Assembly (NCBI GenBank): GCA_017452215.1
Contig: JAFTMU010000135.1
Coordinates: 1-10,034 of the forward strand
Direction: 5' to 3'
Origin: Clostridia bacterium
GTDB taxonomy: Bacteria > Bacillota > Clostridia > Oscillospirales > CAG-272
DNA length: 10,034 nt
Every line of letters starts with the position of its first letter. Positions within the stretch are counted from its first letter, which is position 1. The notes under the pieces are model-generated. The model worked only from the letters and a program-made list of their open reading frames with translations, was not told the DNA's origin and did not search any database. Made by a program: the position numbers and the translations under genes. Positions 1-6,407 of the stretch are shown one piece after another.

Positions 1-1
1 C

Positions 2-28
2 AAAAAAAAAGCTCCGCCACGACGGAGC
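2..28 (-). terminator. Intrinsic terminator of the SAM-riboswitch leader
   Basis: Read on the - strand, a 6-bp GC-rich stem GCTCCG/CGGAGC (arms 23-28 and 11-16) encloses a 6-nt loop and runs directly into nine T residues (complement of 2-10). It lies 6 nt downstream of the last riboswitch helix, so it is the expression platform of that element rather than the end of a gene. Its 5' arm can instead pair with the 5' strand of riboswitch helix P2 (99-104 with 22-27). The controlled gene lies left of position 1 and cannot be seen. Confidence 0.88.
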
Positions 29-34
29 ATCGGC

Positions 35-118
35 TCTCATCTTTCAGGAATTAGCAAATTACCCTTGGCATGTTGCTGTAACATCTTCGTGCCTGTCACT
101 CCGTTACTCTCGATAAGA
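35..118 (-). promoter_or_regulatory. SAM-I-family (S-box) riboswitch lacking helix P4
   Basis: Read on the - strand, this matches the SAM-I aptamer core in order. P1 is TCTTATC (112-118) with GATGAGA (35-41). P2 is GTAAC (103-107) with GTTAC (78-82), holding a kink-turn-like GGAGTGAC. AGCAAC follows P2. P3 is TGCC/GGTA (67-70 with 60-63, 3-nt loop). The conserved core GCTAATTCC is at 47-55, then AAAGATGAG at 36-44. The P2-loop pseudoknot also fits: GGCA (90-93) with TGCT (53-56). Only two bases separate AATTCC from AAAGATGAG, where SAM-I RNAs normally carry the P4 hairpin. S-box RNAs terminate transcription when S-adenosylmethionine is bound, and a terminator follows here. The downstream gene is out of view and is probably in methionine or SAM synthesis, uptake or recycling. 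A named SAM-I/IV variant class is an alternative label. Confidence 0.85.
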
Positions 119-136
119 TATATTTTATTGTGTAGC

Positions 137-165
137 ATTATATCATATTTTCTGCCCCTTTGCAA
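137..165 (-). promoter_or_regulatory. Sigma-A promoter of the riboswitch transcript
   Basis: On the - strand, TTGCAA (160-165) is followed after exactly 17 nt by a perfect TATAAT (137-142). Transcription would start near position 130, about a dozen bases before riboswitch helix P1. Placement, spacing and orientation all fit the SAM leader downstream of it. Confidence 0.8.
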
Positions 166-224
166 GAGGGTTTTCGCATTTTTCCCCGCAAAGCGTGATT
201 TTTTATCAAAGTGGGGGGACGGAG

Positions 225-253
225 TTGACATTTTTTCGTTTTTGCTGTATAAT
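225..253 (+). promoter_or_regulatory. Consensus sigma-A promoter of the kinase gene
   Basis: TTGACA (225-230), a 17-nt spacer and TATAAT (248-253) match the sigma-70/sigma-A consensus at all 12 positions with ideal spacing. Transcription would begin near 260, leaving a short leader of about 27 nt before the ATG at 287. It is divergent from the riboswitch promoter, with about 60 nt between the two -35 boxes. No operator is obvious, so strong constitutive expression is the simplest reading. Confidence 0.88.
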
Positions 254-286
254 GCAGGCAGAAAAGCGAGAAAACGGAGAACTACT

Positions 287-808
287 ATGCAAAACATCAT
301 TCTCATCGGTATGCCCTCCTCCGGCAAAAGCACCCTTGGCGTGCTTCTTGCAAAGCAGCTGGGATACGAGTTTATGGACACGGATCTGCTCATGCAAAGG
401 GCGACAGGAAAGCTGCTCCACGAGATCATTGCGGAGCGTGGCACCGACGGATTCTTAACCTTGGAAAATCAGGTCAATTCCTCGGTTTTTGCTACCCGTT
501 GCGTGATTTCCACAGGCGGAAGCGCAGTTTACGGAAGGGAAGCAATGGAGCATTTTTCCGCCTTGGGCTGCATCGTCTACCTAAAAATCAGCTACGAAAC
601 GCTGGTCTGCCGCTTGGGAGATTACTCCCACAGAGGGGTCGTTCTTCCAAAAGGACAGACGTTGCGCCAAATGTATGACGAGCGCTCCCGCCTTTACGAG
701 CGCTATGCTCACGTCACCGTGGAGCAACAGACGGGGGACTCCATGAGCGCCACGCTGGAAAAAATATTGAAAGAATATGAGAAATTTTGCCAAAACAACG
801 GGGTGTGA
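287..808 (+). CDS. Shikimate kinase-like protein (AroK family)
   Basis: A 173-residue P-loop kinase, close to the roughly 170 residues usual for shikimate kinase, which phosphorylates shikimate with ATP in the cytoplasmic chorismate pathway. Visible motifs: Walker A GMPSSGKST at residues 8-16, substrate-site Asp-Thr-Asp at 31-33, STGGS at 75-79, a lid arginine in HRGVVLP near 116, and ERSRLYERYA at 132-141, where the second substrate arginine is expected. One discrepancy: family members carry FRxxE with a shikimate-binding arginine (Arg58 in the usual numbering), whereas this protein has FLTLE at 56-60, leucine in its place. It may therefore be a divergent shikimate kinase or a relative with another small hydroxylated substrate. 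The ATG at 287 has GGAG 7 nt upstream; the reading frame is open back to 65 but crosses the promoter. No other aromatic-pathway gene is adjacent, and the transcript ends right after the gene. Confidence 0.82.
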   Translation: MQNIILIGMPSSGKSTLGVLLAKQLGYEFMDTDLLMQRATGKLLHEIIAERGTDGFLTLENQVNSSVFATRCVISTGGSAVYGREAMEHFSALGCIVYLKISYETLVCRLGDYSHRGVVLPKGQTLRQMYDERSRLYERYAHVTVEQQTGDSMSATLEKILKEYEKFCQNNGV

Positions 809-827
809 CGCCCCGTTGTTCTTTTTC
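794..827 (+). terminator. Intrinsic terminator overlapping the kinase stop codon
   Basis: A perfect 10-bp stem AACAACGGGG/CCCCGTTGTT (794-803 with 811-820) encloses a 7-nt loop that contains the TGA stop (806-808), and is followed by CTTTTTC. The 5' arm is therefore coding sequence for the last residues. The kinase gene is probably a monocistronic unit. Terminating ribosomes would cover the stem until they are released. Confidence 0.88.
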
Positions 828-858
828 TCTCCTTCCTTATTACTGTTTGTTTGTTAAA

Positions 859-870
859 TATTGTACAATA
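859..870. repeat. 12-bp perfect palindrome, possible operator
   Basis: TATTGTACAATA is a perfect dyad in the AT-rich gap between the kinase terminator and the RDD gene. It could be a repressor site, but no second copy is seen and no regulator gene is nearby. An AT-rich 12-mer palindrome can occur by chance, so the call is weak. Confidence 0.25.
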
Positions 871-935
871 ATACTGACATTGCTTGGGCAAAACGCCGAA
901 ATCTATCGGATCGGGGCAAAAAAACAAAAAAACTG

Positions 936-965
936 TTGCTTTTTGGAACTTGAAGGTGGTATAAT
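936..965 (+). promoter_or_regulatory. Probable promoter of the RDD membrane protein gene
   Basis: A perfect TATAAT at 960-965 is preceded after 18 nt by TTGCTT (936-941), a partial -35 match. Transcription would start near 972 and give a leader of about 90 nt before the ATG at 1063. The upstream gene ends in a strong terminator, so the RDD gene needs a promoter in this gap and this is the best candidate. Confidence 0.55.
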
Positions 966-976
966 ATTATTATAAA

Positions 977-1022
977 AAAAGGATGGCATTTTTTCGGCTT
1001 TGCTTGAAGCATCCATCCTTTT
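977..1022 (+). other. Leader hairpin upstream of the RDD gene
   Basis: AAAAGGATGG (977-986) and CCATCCTTTT (1013-1022) form a perfect 10-bp stem around a 26-nt loop, starting almost at the predicted transcription start. On the + strand the 3' arm ends in TTTT then CTTG, a weak terminator tail. On the - strand the stem is followed by seven T residues. It could be an attenuator, an mRNA-stabilising 5' hairpin or a bidirectional terminator; the sequence does not decide. Other complementary segments in 883-1032 compete with it. Confidence 0.45.
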
Positions 1023-1062
1023 CTTGCCCAAGTTATCTTTCTCTGCAAGGAGGCGATCCCGA

Positions 1063-1839
1063 ATGATTTACGATCTGCAAAAGGCAAATATGTGGAAGCG
1101 TATCTCCGCATATGTTTTTGACGTGATCCTGTACTGTATCATTGCCGTCGGGGTCGCCTTCCTTTTGTCTGCCGTTTTGGGCTTCAACGGCTTCTACTAC
1201 GGCTACGTGGAAAAAAGAGAAGCAATACAGACCAAATACGAAACCGAATACGGCATCAATTTTGATATCACCCAGGAGCAATTCGACGCACTCCCCGAGG
1301 AGGAAAAGGAGCTTTACGGAATGATCTCCGAGGAGCTTCGGAAGGACACCGAGCTCTCCTATCTTTTCAACATGACGGTGCATCTGTGCCTGATCATTGC
1401 CACCTTTTCCCTGCTCATCCCCCACCTGCTCCTTGATTTTACCGTTCCCCTCTTTTTAAAGAACGGACAGACCCTTGGCAAAAAGATCTTTGGTGTTGCC
1501 TTGATGCGCATCGACGGCGTCAAGATCTCCCCCTTGGCTCTCTTGGTACGGACCCTGTTCGGTAAATTCACCATTGAGACCATGTTCCCCGCCTTTGTGC
1601 TGATCCTGGTGGTGTTTGGACAAATGGGAATCGTGGGACTTTTGACCGTGGCAGCGCTTTTGATCCTGCAAATCGTGCTTTTGTGCGCAACACAGCGCAA
1701 TACCCCCATTCACGACCTTTTGGCTGGCACCGTGGCGGTGGATCTCCAAAGCCAGCTGATCTTCGACTCTCCCGAGGAGCTGTTGGAATACAAGAAAAAG
1801 ATCCATGCGGAGGAAGCGCAACGGGCGCAGTATCCGTGA
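1063..1839 (+). CDS. RDD family integral membrane protein
   Basis: 258 residues with the hallmarks of the RDD family. Arg13 and Asp20 lie at the entry of transmembrane segment 1 (about 15-38). NGQTLGKK (134-141) and the following IFGVALMRIDG fit the conserved cytoplasmic stretch, and HDLLAGT (217-223) supplies the late Asp motif. Further hydrophobic segments lie at about 104-131, 174-193 and 193-208. An acidic, Glu-rich stretch of about 55 residues (45-100) between segments 1 and 2 is larger than in minimal members. The charged C-terminal tail (from about 228) is cytoplasmic by prediction. RDD proteins are mostly uncharacterised; a few are linked to ion transport or protein sorting, so no substrate is claimed. 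The ATG at 1063 has AAGGAGG ending 9 nt upstream; a TTG at 1000 in frame falls inside the leader hairpin and has no ribosome site. The 63-nt gap to the ATPase gene makes co-transcription possible but unproven. Confidence 0.88.
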   Translation: MIYDLQKANMWKRISAYVFDVILYCIIAVGVAFLLSAVLGFNGFYYGYVEKREAIQTKYETEYGINFDITQEQFDALPEEEKELYGMISEELRKDTELSYLFNMTVHLCLIIATFSLLIPHLLLDFTVPLFLKNGQTLGKKIFGVALMRIDGVKISPLALLVRTLFGKFTIETMFPAFVLILVVFGQMGIVGLLTVAALLILQIVLLCATQRNTPIHDLLAGTVAVDLQSQLIFDSPEELLEYKKKIHAEEAQRAQYP

Positions 1840-1858
1840 TCCTCTTACTTTTTTGGTA

Positions 1859-1880
1859 AAAATTTATTTTTATAAATTTT
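1859..1880. repeat. AT-only inverted repeat in the RDD-ATPase gap
   Basis: AAAATTTAT (1859-1867) and ATAAATTTT (1872-1880) form a perfect 9-bp inverted repeat with a TTTT loop. With no G or C it would be a weak RNA hairpin. It sits 22 nt before the ATPase start and may be an upstream AT-rich promoter element or operator for the transporter cluster. A TTGGTA at 1853 has no well-spaced -10 partner, so no promoter is called. Confidence 0.35.
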
Positions 1881-1902
1881 AAAATACAGGAAGGATGACC
1901 TT

Positions 1903-3057
1903 ATGAAAGTTGTATTGAAAAACGTGACCAAGATCTTCCCTCCCCGAAACAAAGCGGAAAGCGACTTTACAGCGGTGAACAATTTCACCTTTACCGTCCC
2001 GGACGGCAAGCTCATCGGCTTGCTGGGTCCCTCGGGCTGCGGTAAGAGTACCACCCTGTACATGATCTGCGGACTGCAAAAGGTCTCGGGCGGTCAGATC
2101 TACTTCGGAGACGACGAGGTGACCGACCTCTCCCCCGAAAACAGAGGCGTCGGCTTGGTATTCCAGAACTATGCGCTCTATCCGCATATGACGGTCAAGC
2201 AGAACATCATGTTCCCTCTGCAAAACCTTAAGGGAGCGGACAAGCTCTCCAAAAAGGAGATGCTGGAAAGAACCTACCAAGCCGCAAAGCTGGTACAGAT
2301 CGACGAATTGATGGGCAGAAAGCCCAGCGAGCTCTCGGGCGGTCAGCAGCAGCGTGTGGCGATTGCACGTGCGCTTGCAAAAATGCCCAGCGTACTGCTT
2401 TTGGACGAGCCTCTTTCCAACCTGGACGCACGTCTGCGCTTGCAGACCCGTGAGGAGATCCGCCGCATTCAAAGAGAAACCGGTATCACCACCATCTTCG
2501 TCACCCACGACCAAGAGGAAGCCATGAGCATCTCGGATATGATCGTGGTCATGAAGGCGGGCGTGATCCAGCAAACGGGCAAGCCCCAGGAGGTCTATGA
2601 CGACCCCACCAACCTCTTTGTTGCAAAATTCCTGGGTACACCTCCCATCAACGTGTTCAATGGTCGGGTCAAGAACGACGAGCTCTACATTGGCGGCAAG
2701 GCAGTCATGGACGTGCCGGGCGTAGCCGACCAGGAGGTCATCGTGGGCATTCGTCCCGAGGGCTTCATCCCCACCGCCAACGGTCCTCTGGAATGTGACC
2801 TGAACAGTGTGGAGGTCATGGGACGTGACGTCAGCGTAGTCTCTACCCACGCCGATTCGGTCAATCCCATCATCCGTGCCATCGTCAATGCCGACTACAA
2901 GATCGATCCCTCGGAAAAGACCGTTCGCTATGCCTTAAAGCCTCACAAGGTCCTGCTCTTCAACAAGACCACCGAGGTCCGCATTCCGATCCCCCCTGCA
3001 TTCGACGTCGCCGTCACCGACACGTTGCTCAAACGCAAAAACAAGACGGAGGGATAA
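1903..3057 (+). CDS. ABC transporter ATPase, MalK/UgpC (CUT1) type
   Basis: A 384-residue ATP-binding subunit that powers the importer formed by the next two permeases; it works as a dimer on the cytoplasmic face. Motifs in order: Walker A GPSGCGKST (42-50), Q-loop Gln88, signature LSGGQ (144-148), Walker B VLLLDE (164-169), D-loop SNLDA (172-176) and switch His202. Residues from about 240 onward form the regulatory OB-like (TOBE) domain, with GIRPEGF, of the MalK/UgpC/MsmX group. The length is slightly above the usual 360-370. All catalytic residues are intact. The start at 1903 is supported by GGAAGG 8 nt upstream and by alignment to the family's typical N-terminus. Many Gram-positive CUT1 systems borrow a shared ATPase encoded elsewhere, so a dedicated one at the head of the cluster is informative. 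The final codons carry the GGAGGG that serves the next gene. Confidence 0.95.
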   Translation: MKVVLKNVTKIFPPRNKAESDFTAVNNFTFTVPDGKLIGLLGPSGCGKSTTLYMICGLQKVSGGQIYFGDDEVTDLSPENRGVGLVFQNYALYPHMTVKQNIMFPLQNLKGADKLSKKEMLERTYQAAKLVQIDELMGRKPSELSGGQQQRVAIARALAKMPSVLLLDEPLSNLDARLRLQTREEIRRIQRETGITTIFVTHDQEEAMSISDMIVVMKAGVIQQTGKPQEVYDDPTNLFVAKFLGTPPINVFNGRVKNDELYIGGKAVMDVPGVADQEVIVGIRPEGFIPTANGPLECDLNSVEVMGRDVSVVSTHADSVNPIIRAIVNADYKIDPSEKTVRYALKPHKVLLFNKTTEVRIPIPPAFDVAVTDTLLKRKNKTEG

Positions 3058-3060
3058 GAA

Positions 3061-4002
3061 ATGGTAGGCAGTAAGCATCCGTGGAAGGCGTGGATCTATC
3101 TTGCGCCTGCCCTCGTTCTTCTGCTGGTATTCACCGCATGGCCCATCGTCAACACCATACGCATGGCCTTTTTGGTGGATTACAGCAGCTCCGCCGAAAT
3201 TGGCGGAAGGGTGTTCGAGTTTGGCATCGATAACTTTAAGGACGTTATCAACTACCAACAGTTTATCACTTGCTTGACCAACACCATCCTGCTTTGTGTG
3301 CTTACGGTTCCGATCTCAACGATCTTAGCGCTTCTGATCGCCGTATGCCTCAATGCGATCCGTCCCCTGCAAAGACTTTTGCAGACCATCTTCTTCTTGC
3401 CCTACGTTACCAACTCCATTGCGATCGGTATGGTATTTGCGGCAATGTTCAACATCATCGGTACGGCGCTTGGCGGTGAGAATCAGCTCATCACCACAGC
3501 AGGTATCATCAACAACTTCTTAGGACTGTTCGGCGTGGAGCCCATCAACTGGATCAACGCAGGCTCCTCCTATTGGGCAAACATCGCCGTTATGGTGGTA
3601 TACATTGTCTGGGACGCTCTGCCCTTTAAGATCCTGATCCTTCTGGGCGGACTCCAAAGCGTCAACAAGCAATATTACGACGCCGCAAGGGTGGACGGCA
3701 CCTCCCGTGTGAGAGTGTTCAGAAAGATCACCGTTCCGCTCCTCTCTCCCATGCTCGCCTACGTTGTCATCACAGGCTTCATCGGCGGCTTCAAGGAGTA
3801 TTCCAGCATCGTCGGTATCTTCGGCGAGGACATGGGCCCCGTAGGAGACGCAGGCAGACTGAACACCATGGTCGGCTTCATTTACGATGCGCTCTCCAAT
3901 AAGCAGGGACGAGCCAGCGCCGCCGCCTTGATCTTGTTTGGCATCATCTTTATCGTCACCATGATAAACCTGTATGTCAGCAAGAAAAAGACACACTATT
4001 AA
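3061..4002 (+). CDS. CUT1 ABC permease, MalF/UgpA type
   Basis: A 313-residue inner-membrane permease. The first transmembrane segment starts near residue 11 (WIYLAPALVLLL), and about six hydrophobic segments follow. The cytoplasmic EAA loop that docks onto the ATPase reads YYDAARVDGTSRVRVFRKI at 205-223, then a Pro at 226, matching the EAA-x3-G-x9-I-x-LP pattern. The C-terminus is a short basic tail (KKKTHY). It begins 3 nt after the ATPase stop, with its GGAGGG (3048-3053) inside the ATPase coding end, so translation is probably coupled. It pairs with the following permease as a heterodimer. Family resemblance suggests a carbohydrate or polyol substrate, but the sequence does not identify it. 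Confidence 0.95.
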   Translation: MVGSKHPWKAWIYLAPALVLLLVFTAWPIVNTIRMAFLVDYSSSAEIGGRVFEFGIDNFKDVINYQQFITCLTNTILLCVLTVPISTILALLIAVCLNAIRPLQRLLQTIFFLPYVTNSIAIGMVFAAMFNIIGTALGGENQLITTAGIINNFLGLFGVEPINWINAGSSYWANIAVMVVYIVWDALPFKILILLGGLQSVNKQYYDAARVDGTSRVRVFRKITVPLLSPMLAYVVITGFIGGFKEYSSIVGIFGEDMGPVGDAGRLNTMVGFIYDALSNKQGRASAAALILFGIIFIVTMINLYVSKKKTHY

Positions 4003-4014
4003 AGGAGGTACCTC

Positions 4015-4911
4015 ATGGCAGAAAATAAGATCGCCGTTATGAAGGCAAAGGACCTGCAAAAGGTATCCGCCCGTCAGCGTGTCGTTAAGGTGTTCTCCTA
4101 TACGCTCCTTTACCTGTTTTTGGGTATTATGGCATTGGTCGTCCTCTTCCCTTTTTATTGGATGATCATCTCCTCCCTCAAAAGCATTGAGGAGTATATG
4201 TGGACGGTTCCCTCCTTCTTCCCGCAAAACATTCAGTGGTTCAACTACGTCAAGGCGTTTGATACCGCAAATCTCGGAACACTGTTCCTCAACACCCTGT
4301 ACGTGGGACTTGTTTCCACCGTGCTTTCCCTGATCATCACCGTGCTCTCGGCGTTCGCATTCGCCCGCTTGGAGTTCAAGGGAAAGAACGCTCTCTTTGC
4401 AGCGCTTCTTGCCACCATGATGATCCCCGGTGAATTGTTCACCATTACCAACTACGTAACGGTCAACAATCTGGGCTGGATGCACACCTTTACCGCACTG
4501 ATCATTCCCTTCCTTGTCAGCGTGTTCTACATTTACCTGTTACGTCAGAATTTCCTGCAGATCCCCAACGAGCTGTATCTGGCGGCAAAGGTAGACGGCA
4601 CCAGCGACATCAAATATTTGTGGAAGGTCATGATCCCCTTGGCGCTCCCCACCCTCATCTCCATCACCATTCTGAAGATGATGGGCGCATGGAACTCCTA
4701 TATGTGGCCCCGTCTGGTCGCCAACGATGAAGCGCACCAGATGATCACCAACGGATTGCGTAACGCATTCACCGATGCCAACACGCAAATGACCGATTAC
4801 CCCGTGCAAATGGCGGCAGTCGCCATTGTTTCCGCTCCTCTGTTCCTCGTGTTTATTTTCTTGAGAAAATATATCATGAAGGGCGTGTCCAGAAGCGGAA
4901 TCAAGGGCTGA
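4015..4911 (+). CDS. CUT1 ABC permease, MalG/UgpE type
   Basis: A 298-residue second permease, the partner of the preceding one. A cytoplasmic N-terminal tail of about 28 residues leads into the first membrane segment (LLYLFLGIMALVVLFPFYWM), followed by the typical MalG SSLKSIEE region. The EAA loop is LYLAAKVDGTSDIKYLWKV at 187-205 with Pro208. The end, RKYIMKGVSRSGIKG, is the classic MalG/UgpE terminus, so the gene is complete. AAAGGAGG (4001-4008) overlaps the previous stop codon and sits 6 nt before the ATG. The subunit order ATPase, MalF-type, MalG-type, binding protein is consistent with one transcription unit. Confidence 0.95.
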   Translation: MAENKIAVMKAKDLQKVSARQRVVKVFSYTLLYLFLGIMALVVLFPFYWMIISSLKSIEEYMWTVPSFFPQNIQWFNYVKAFDTANLGTLFLNTLYVGLVSTVLSLIITVLSAFAFARLEFKGKNALFAALLATMMIPGELFTITNYVTVNNLGWMHTFTALIIPFLVSVFYIYLLRQNFLQIPNELYLAAKVDGTSDIKYLWKVMIPLALPTLISITILKMMGAWNSYMWPRLVANDEAHQMITNGLRNAFTDANTQMTDYPVQMAAVAIVSAPLFLVFIFLRKYIMKGVSRSGIKG

Positions 4912-4959
4912 TCTCCCCCTGCAATACACCACAATATTACAGAAAGGTATGTAAGAGTC

Positions 4960-6384
4960 ATGAAAAAAACACTCACCTCTCTCCTTCTGGTCCTCACCCT
5001 GTGCCTCGGCATTTTCGCCATGGCAGGCTGCGGAACCAAGGAGATGCCCAACTTCACCATGCCCGAAGGCGGCTTTGACGTGAACGCTCCCGTCACCATC
5101 ACCTTCTACCACACCATGGGTGAAAATCTGAGCACCGTTCTTGATTACTATATCAAGGACTTCAACGAGCTCTACCCCAACATCACCATCGAGCACTCCC
5201 AGGTGGGCGGCTACGATGACGTAAGAGACCAGATCAGTACCGAGATCACGGTACAGAATCAGCCCAACATCGCTTACTGCTATCCCGACCACGTAGCCCT
5301 CTACAACCTGGCAAACGCCGTGGTCACCCTGGATCAGTTCATCGATAGCGACCTGGAGATCACTCTTGCCGACGGCACCAAGGTCCCCATGGGTCTGACC
5401 GATGAACAGAAGGCAGACTTCATCACGGGCTACTACGAGGAAGGCAGACAGTTCGGTGACGGCAAGATGTACACACTGCCCCTTTCCAAGTCCACCGAGG
5501 TTCTTTACTACAACAAGACCTTCTTTGAAGCAAACAACCTGACCGTTCCCACCACCTGGGAGGAGCTGGAGGACGTTTGCGCAAAGATCAAGGCAATTGA
5601 CAAGAACTCCATTCCTTTGGGATACGACAGCGAAGCAAACTGGTTCATCACCATGTGCGAGCAGATGGGCTCTCCCTACACCAGCAACGACGAAAACAAC
5701 CACTTCCTGTTTGACAACGAGACCAACCACGAATTCGTTGCAAAATTCAGAGAATGGTATCAAAAGGGCTACGTGACCACCCAGGAGATCCTGGGAAGCT
5801 ACACCTCGGGTCTGTTCACCACCACCGCCAAGGATAAGGTCAAGAGCTATATGTCCATCGGCTCCTCCGCAGGTGCAACTCACCAGCGTCCCGCCGCTGA
5901 CAAGAAGGGCAACTACCCCTTTGAGGTAGGCATCGCTCCCATTCCTCAGATCGACGCCGAGAATCCCAAGGCGATCAGCCAAGGTCCTTCCCTTTGCATC
6001 ATGCAAAGCGCAGATCCCCAGGAGGTCATCGCTTCCTGGCTGTTCATGAAGTTCCTCACCACCAACGTAAACTTCCAGGCAGAGTTCTCCGAGGCATCCG
6101 GATACGTTCCCGTGATCAAATCCGTTGAGAACGACGAATACTACGCAAACTTCTTGAGCAAGGCAGACGGCGGCAAGCAGATCGCTGCGCTCAGTGCAAA
6201 GGTTTGTATCGAGCAGGTAGATTCCTACTACACCTCTCCCGCATTCAACGGCTCCTCCGAGGCTCGTGACCAGGTGGGCGCCCTGATGCAGAAGTGCTTT
6301 ACCGCAGATGCAGGCGGTGACGTGATGGCAATGATCAAAAAGGCATTTGCCGACGCCGTTGCCGAGTGCGAGTATAAGTCCTGA
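4960..6384 (+). CDS. Lipoprotein extracellular solute-binding protein, family 1
   Basis: A 474-residue substrate receptor for the importer, anchored to the outer face of the membrane. A lysine start, a hydrophobic core and the lipobox MAGC put the lipidated cysteine at residue 24. After a short linker the mature fold begins with ITFYHTMGENLSTVLDYY, the usual first strand and helix of family 1 binding proteins. NKTFFEANNLTVPTTWEELE matches the hinge-proximal motif of the group. SWLFMKFLTT and SGYVPV are typical C-lobe motifs. This resembles MalE/UgpB-type sugar and polyol receptors, but the ligand cannot be read from sequence. The start follows AGAAAGG at 4941-4947, 12 nt upstream, a rather long spacing. 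The 48-nt gap from the permease shows no clear promoter or terminator. Confidence 0.93.
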   Translation: MKKTLTSLLLVLTLCLGIFAMAGCGTKEMPNFTMPEGGFDVNAPVTITFYHTMGENLSTVLDYYIKDFNELYPNITIEHSQVGGYDDVRDQISTEITVQNQPNIAYCYPDHVALYNLANAVVTLDQFIDSDLEITLADGTKVPMGLTDEQKADFITGYYEEGRQFGDGKMYTLPLSKSTEVLYYNKTFFEANNLTVPTTWEELEDVCAKIKAIDKNSIPLGYDSEANWFITMCEQMGSPYTSNDENNHFLFDNETNHEFVAKFREWYQKGYVTTQEILGSYTSGLFTTTAKDKVKSYMSIGSSAGATHQRPAADKKGNYPFEVGIAPIPQIDAENPKAISQGPSLCIMQSADPQEVIASWLFMKFLTTNVNFQAEFSEASGYVPVIKSVENDEYYANFLSKADGGKQIAALSAKVCIEQVDSYYTSPAFNGSSEARDQVGALMQKCFTADAGGDVMAMIKKAFADAVAECEYKS

Positions 6385-6407
6385 TCCCAAACGAAAGGAA
6401 AGGACCT

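Noticed and set aside
65..286. Upstream extension of the shikimate kinase frame
   Set aside because: The extension crosses both promoters and the riboswitch complement, while the ATG at 287 has its own ribosome site and begins right at the conserved P-loop strand.
37..444. 135-codon frame on the - strand covering the riboswitch
   Set aside because: It runs through the riboswitch, its promoter and the terminator region, and is antisense to the kinase gene, so it cannot be a normal gene.
1000..1062. TTG start extending the RDD protein by 21 residues
   Set aside because: The TTG sits in the leader hairpin without a ribosome site; the ATG at 1063 has AAGGAGG at good spacing and fits the family N-terminus.
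1879..2850. 323-codon open frame on the - strand opposite the ATPase gene
   Set aside because: The + strand frame contains every ABC ATPase motif; the reverse frame has none and no start signals.
1903..6384. Assignment of the transporter as the glycerol-3-phosphate system UgpABCE or as a maltose system
   Set aside because: Subunit types match the CUT1 group generally, but no substrate-specific residues or pathway genes support either name.
4540..6390. 616-codon open frame on the - strand opposite the second permease and the binding protein
   Set aside because: It lies antisense to two genes with clear family motifs, has no ribosome site or recognisable domain, and its openness follows from the codon use of the real genes.
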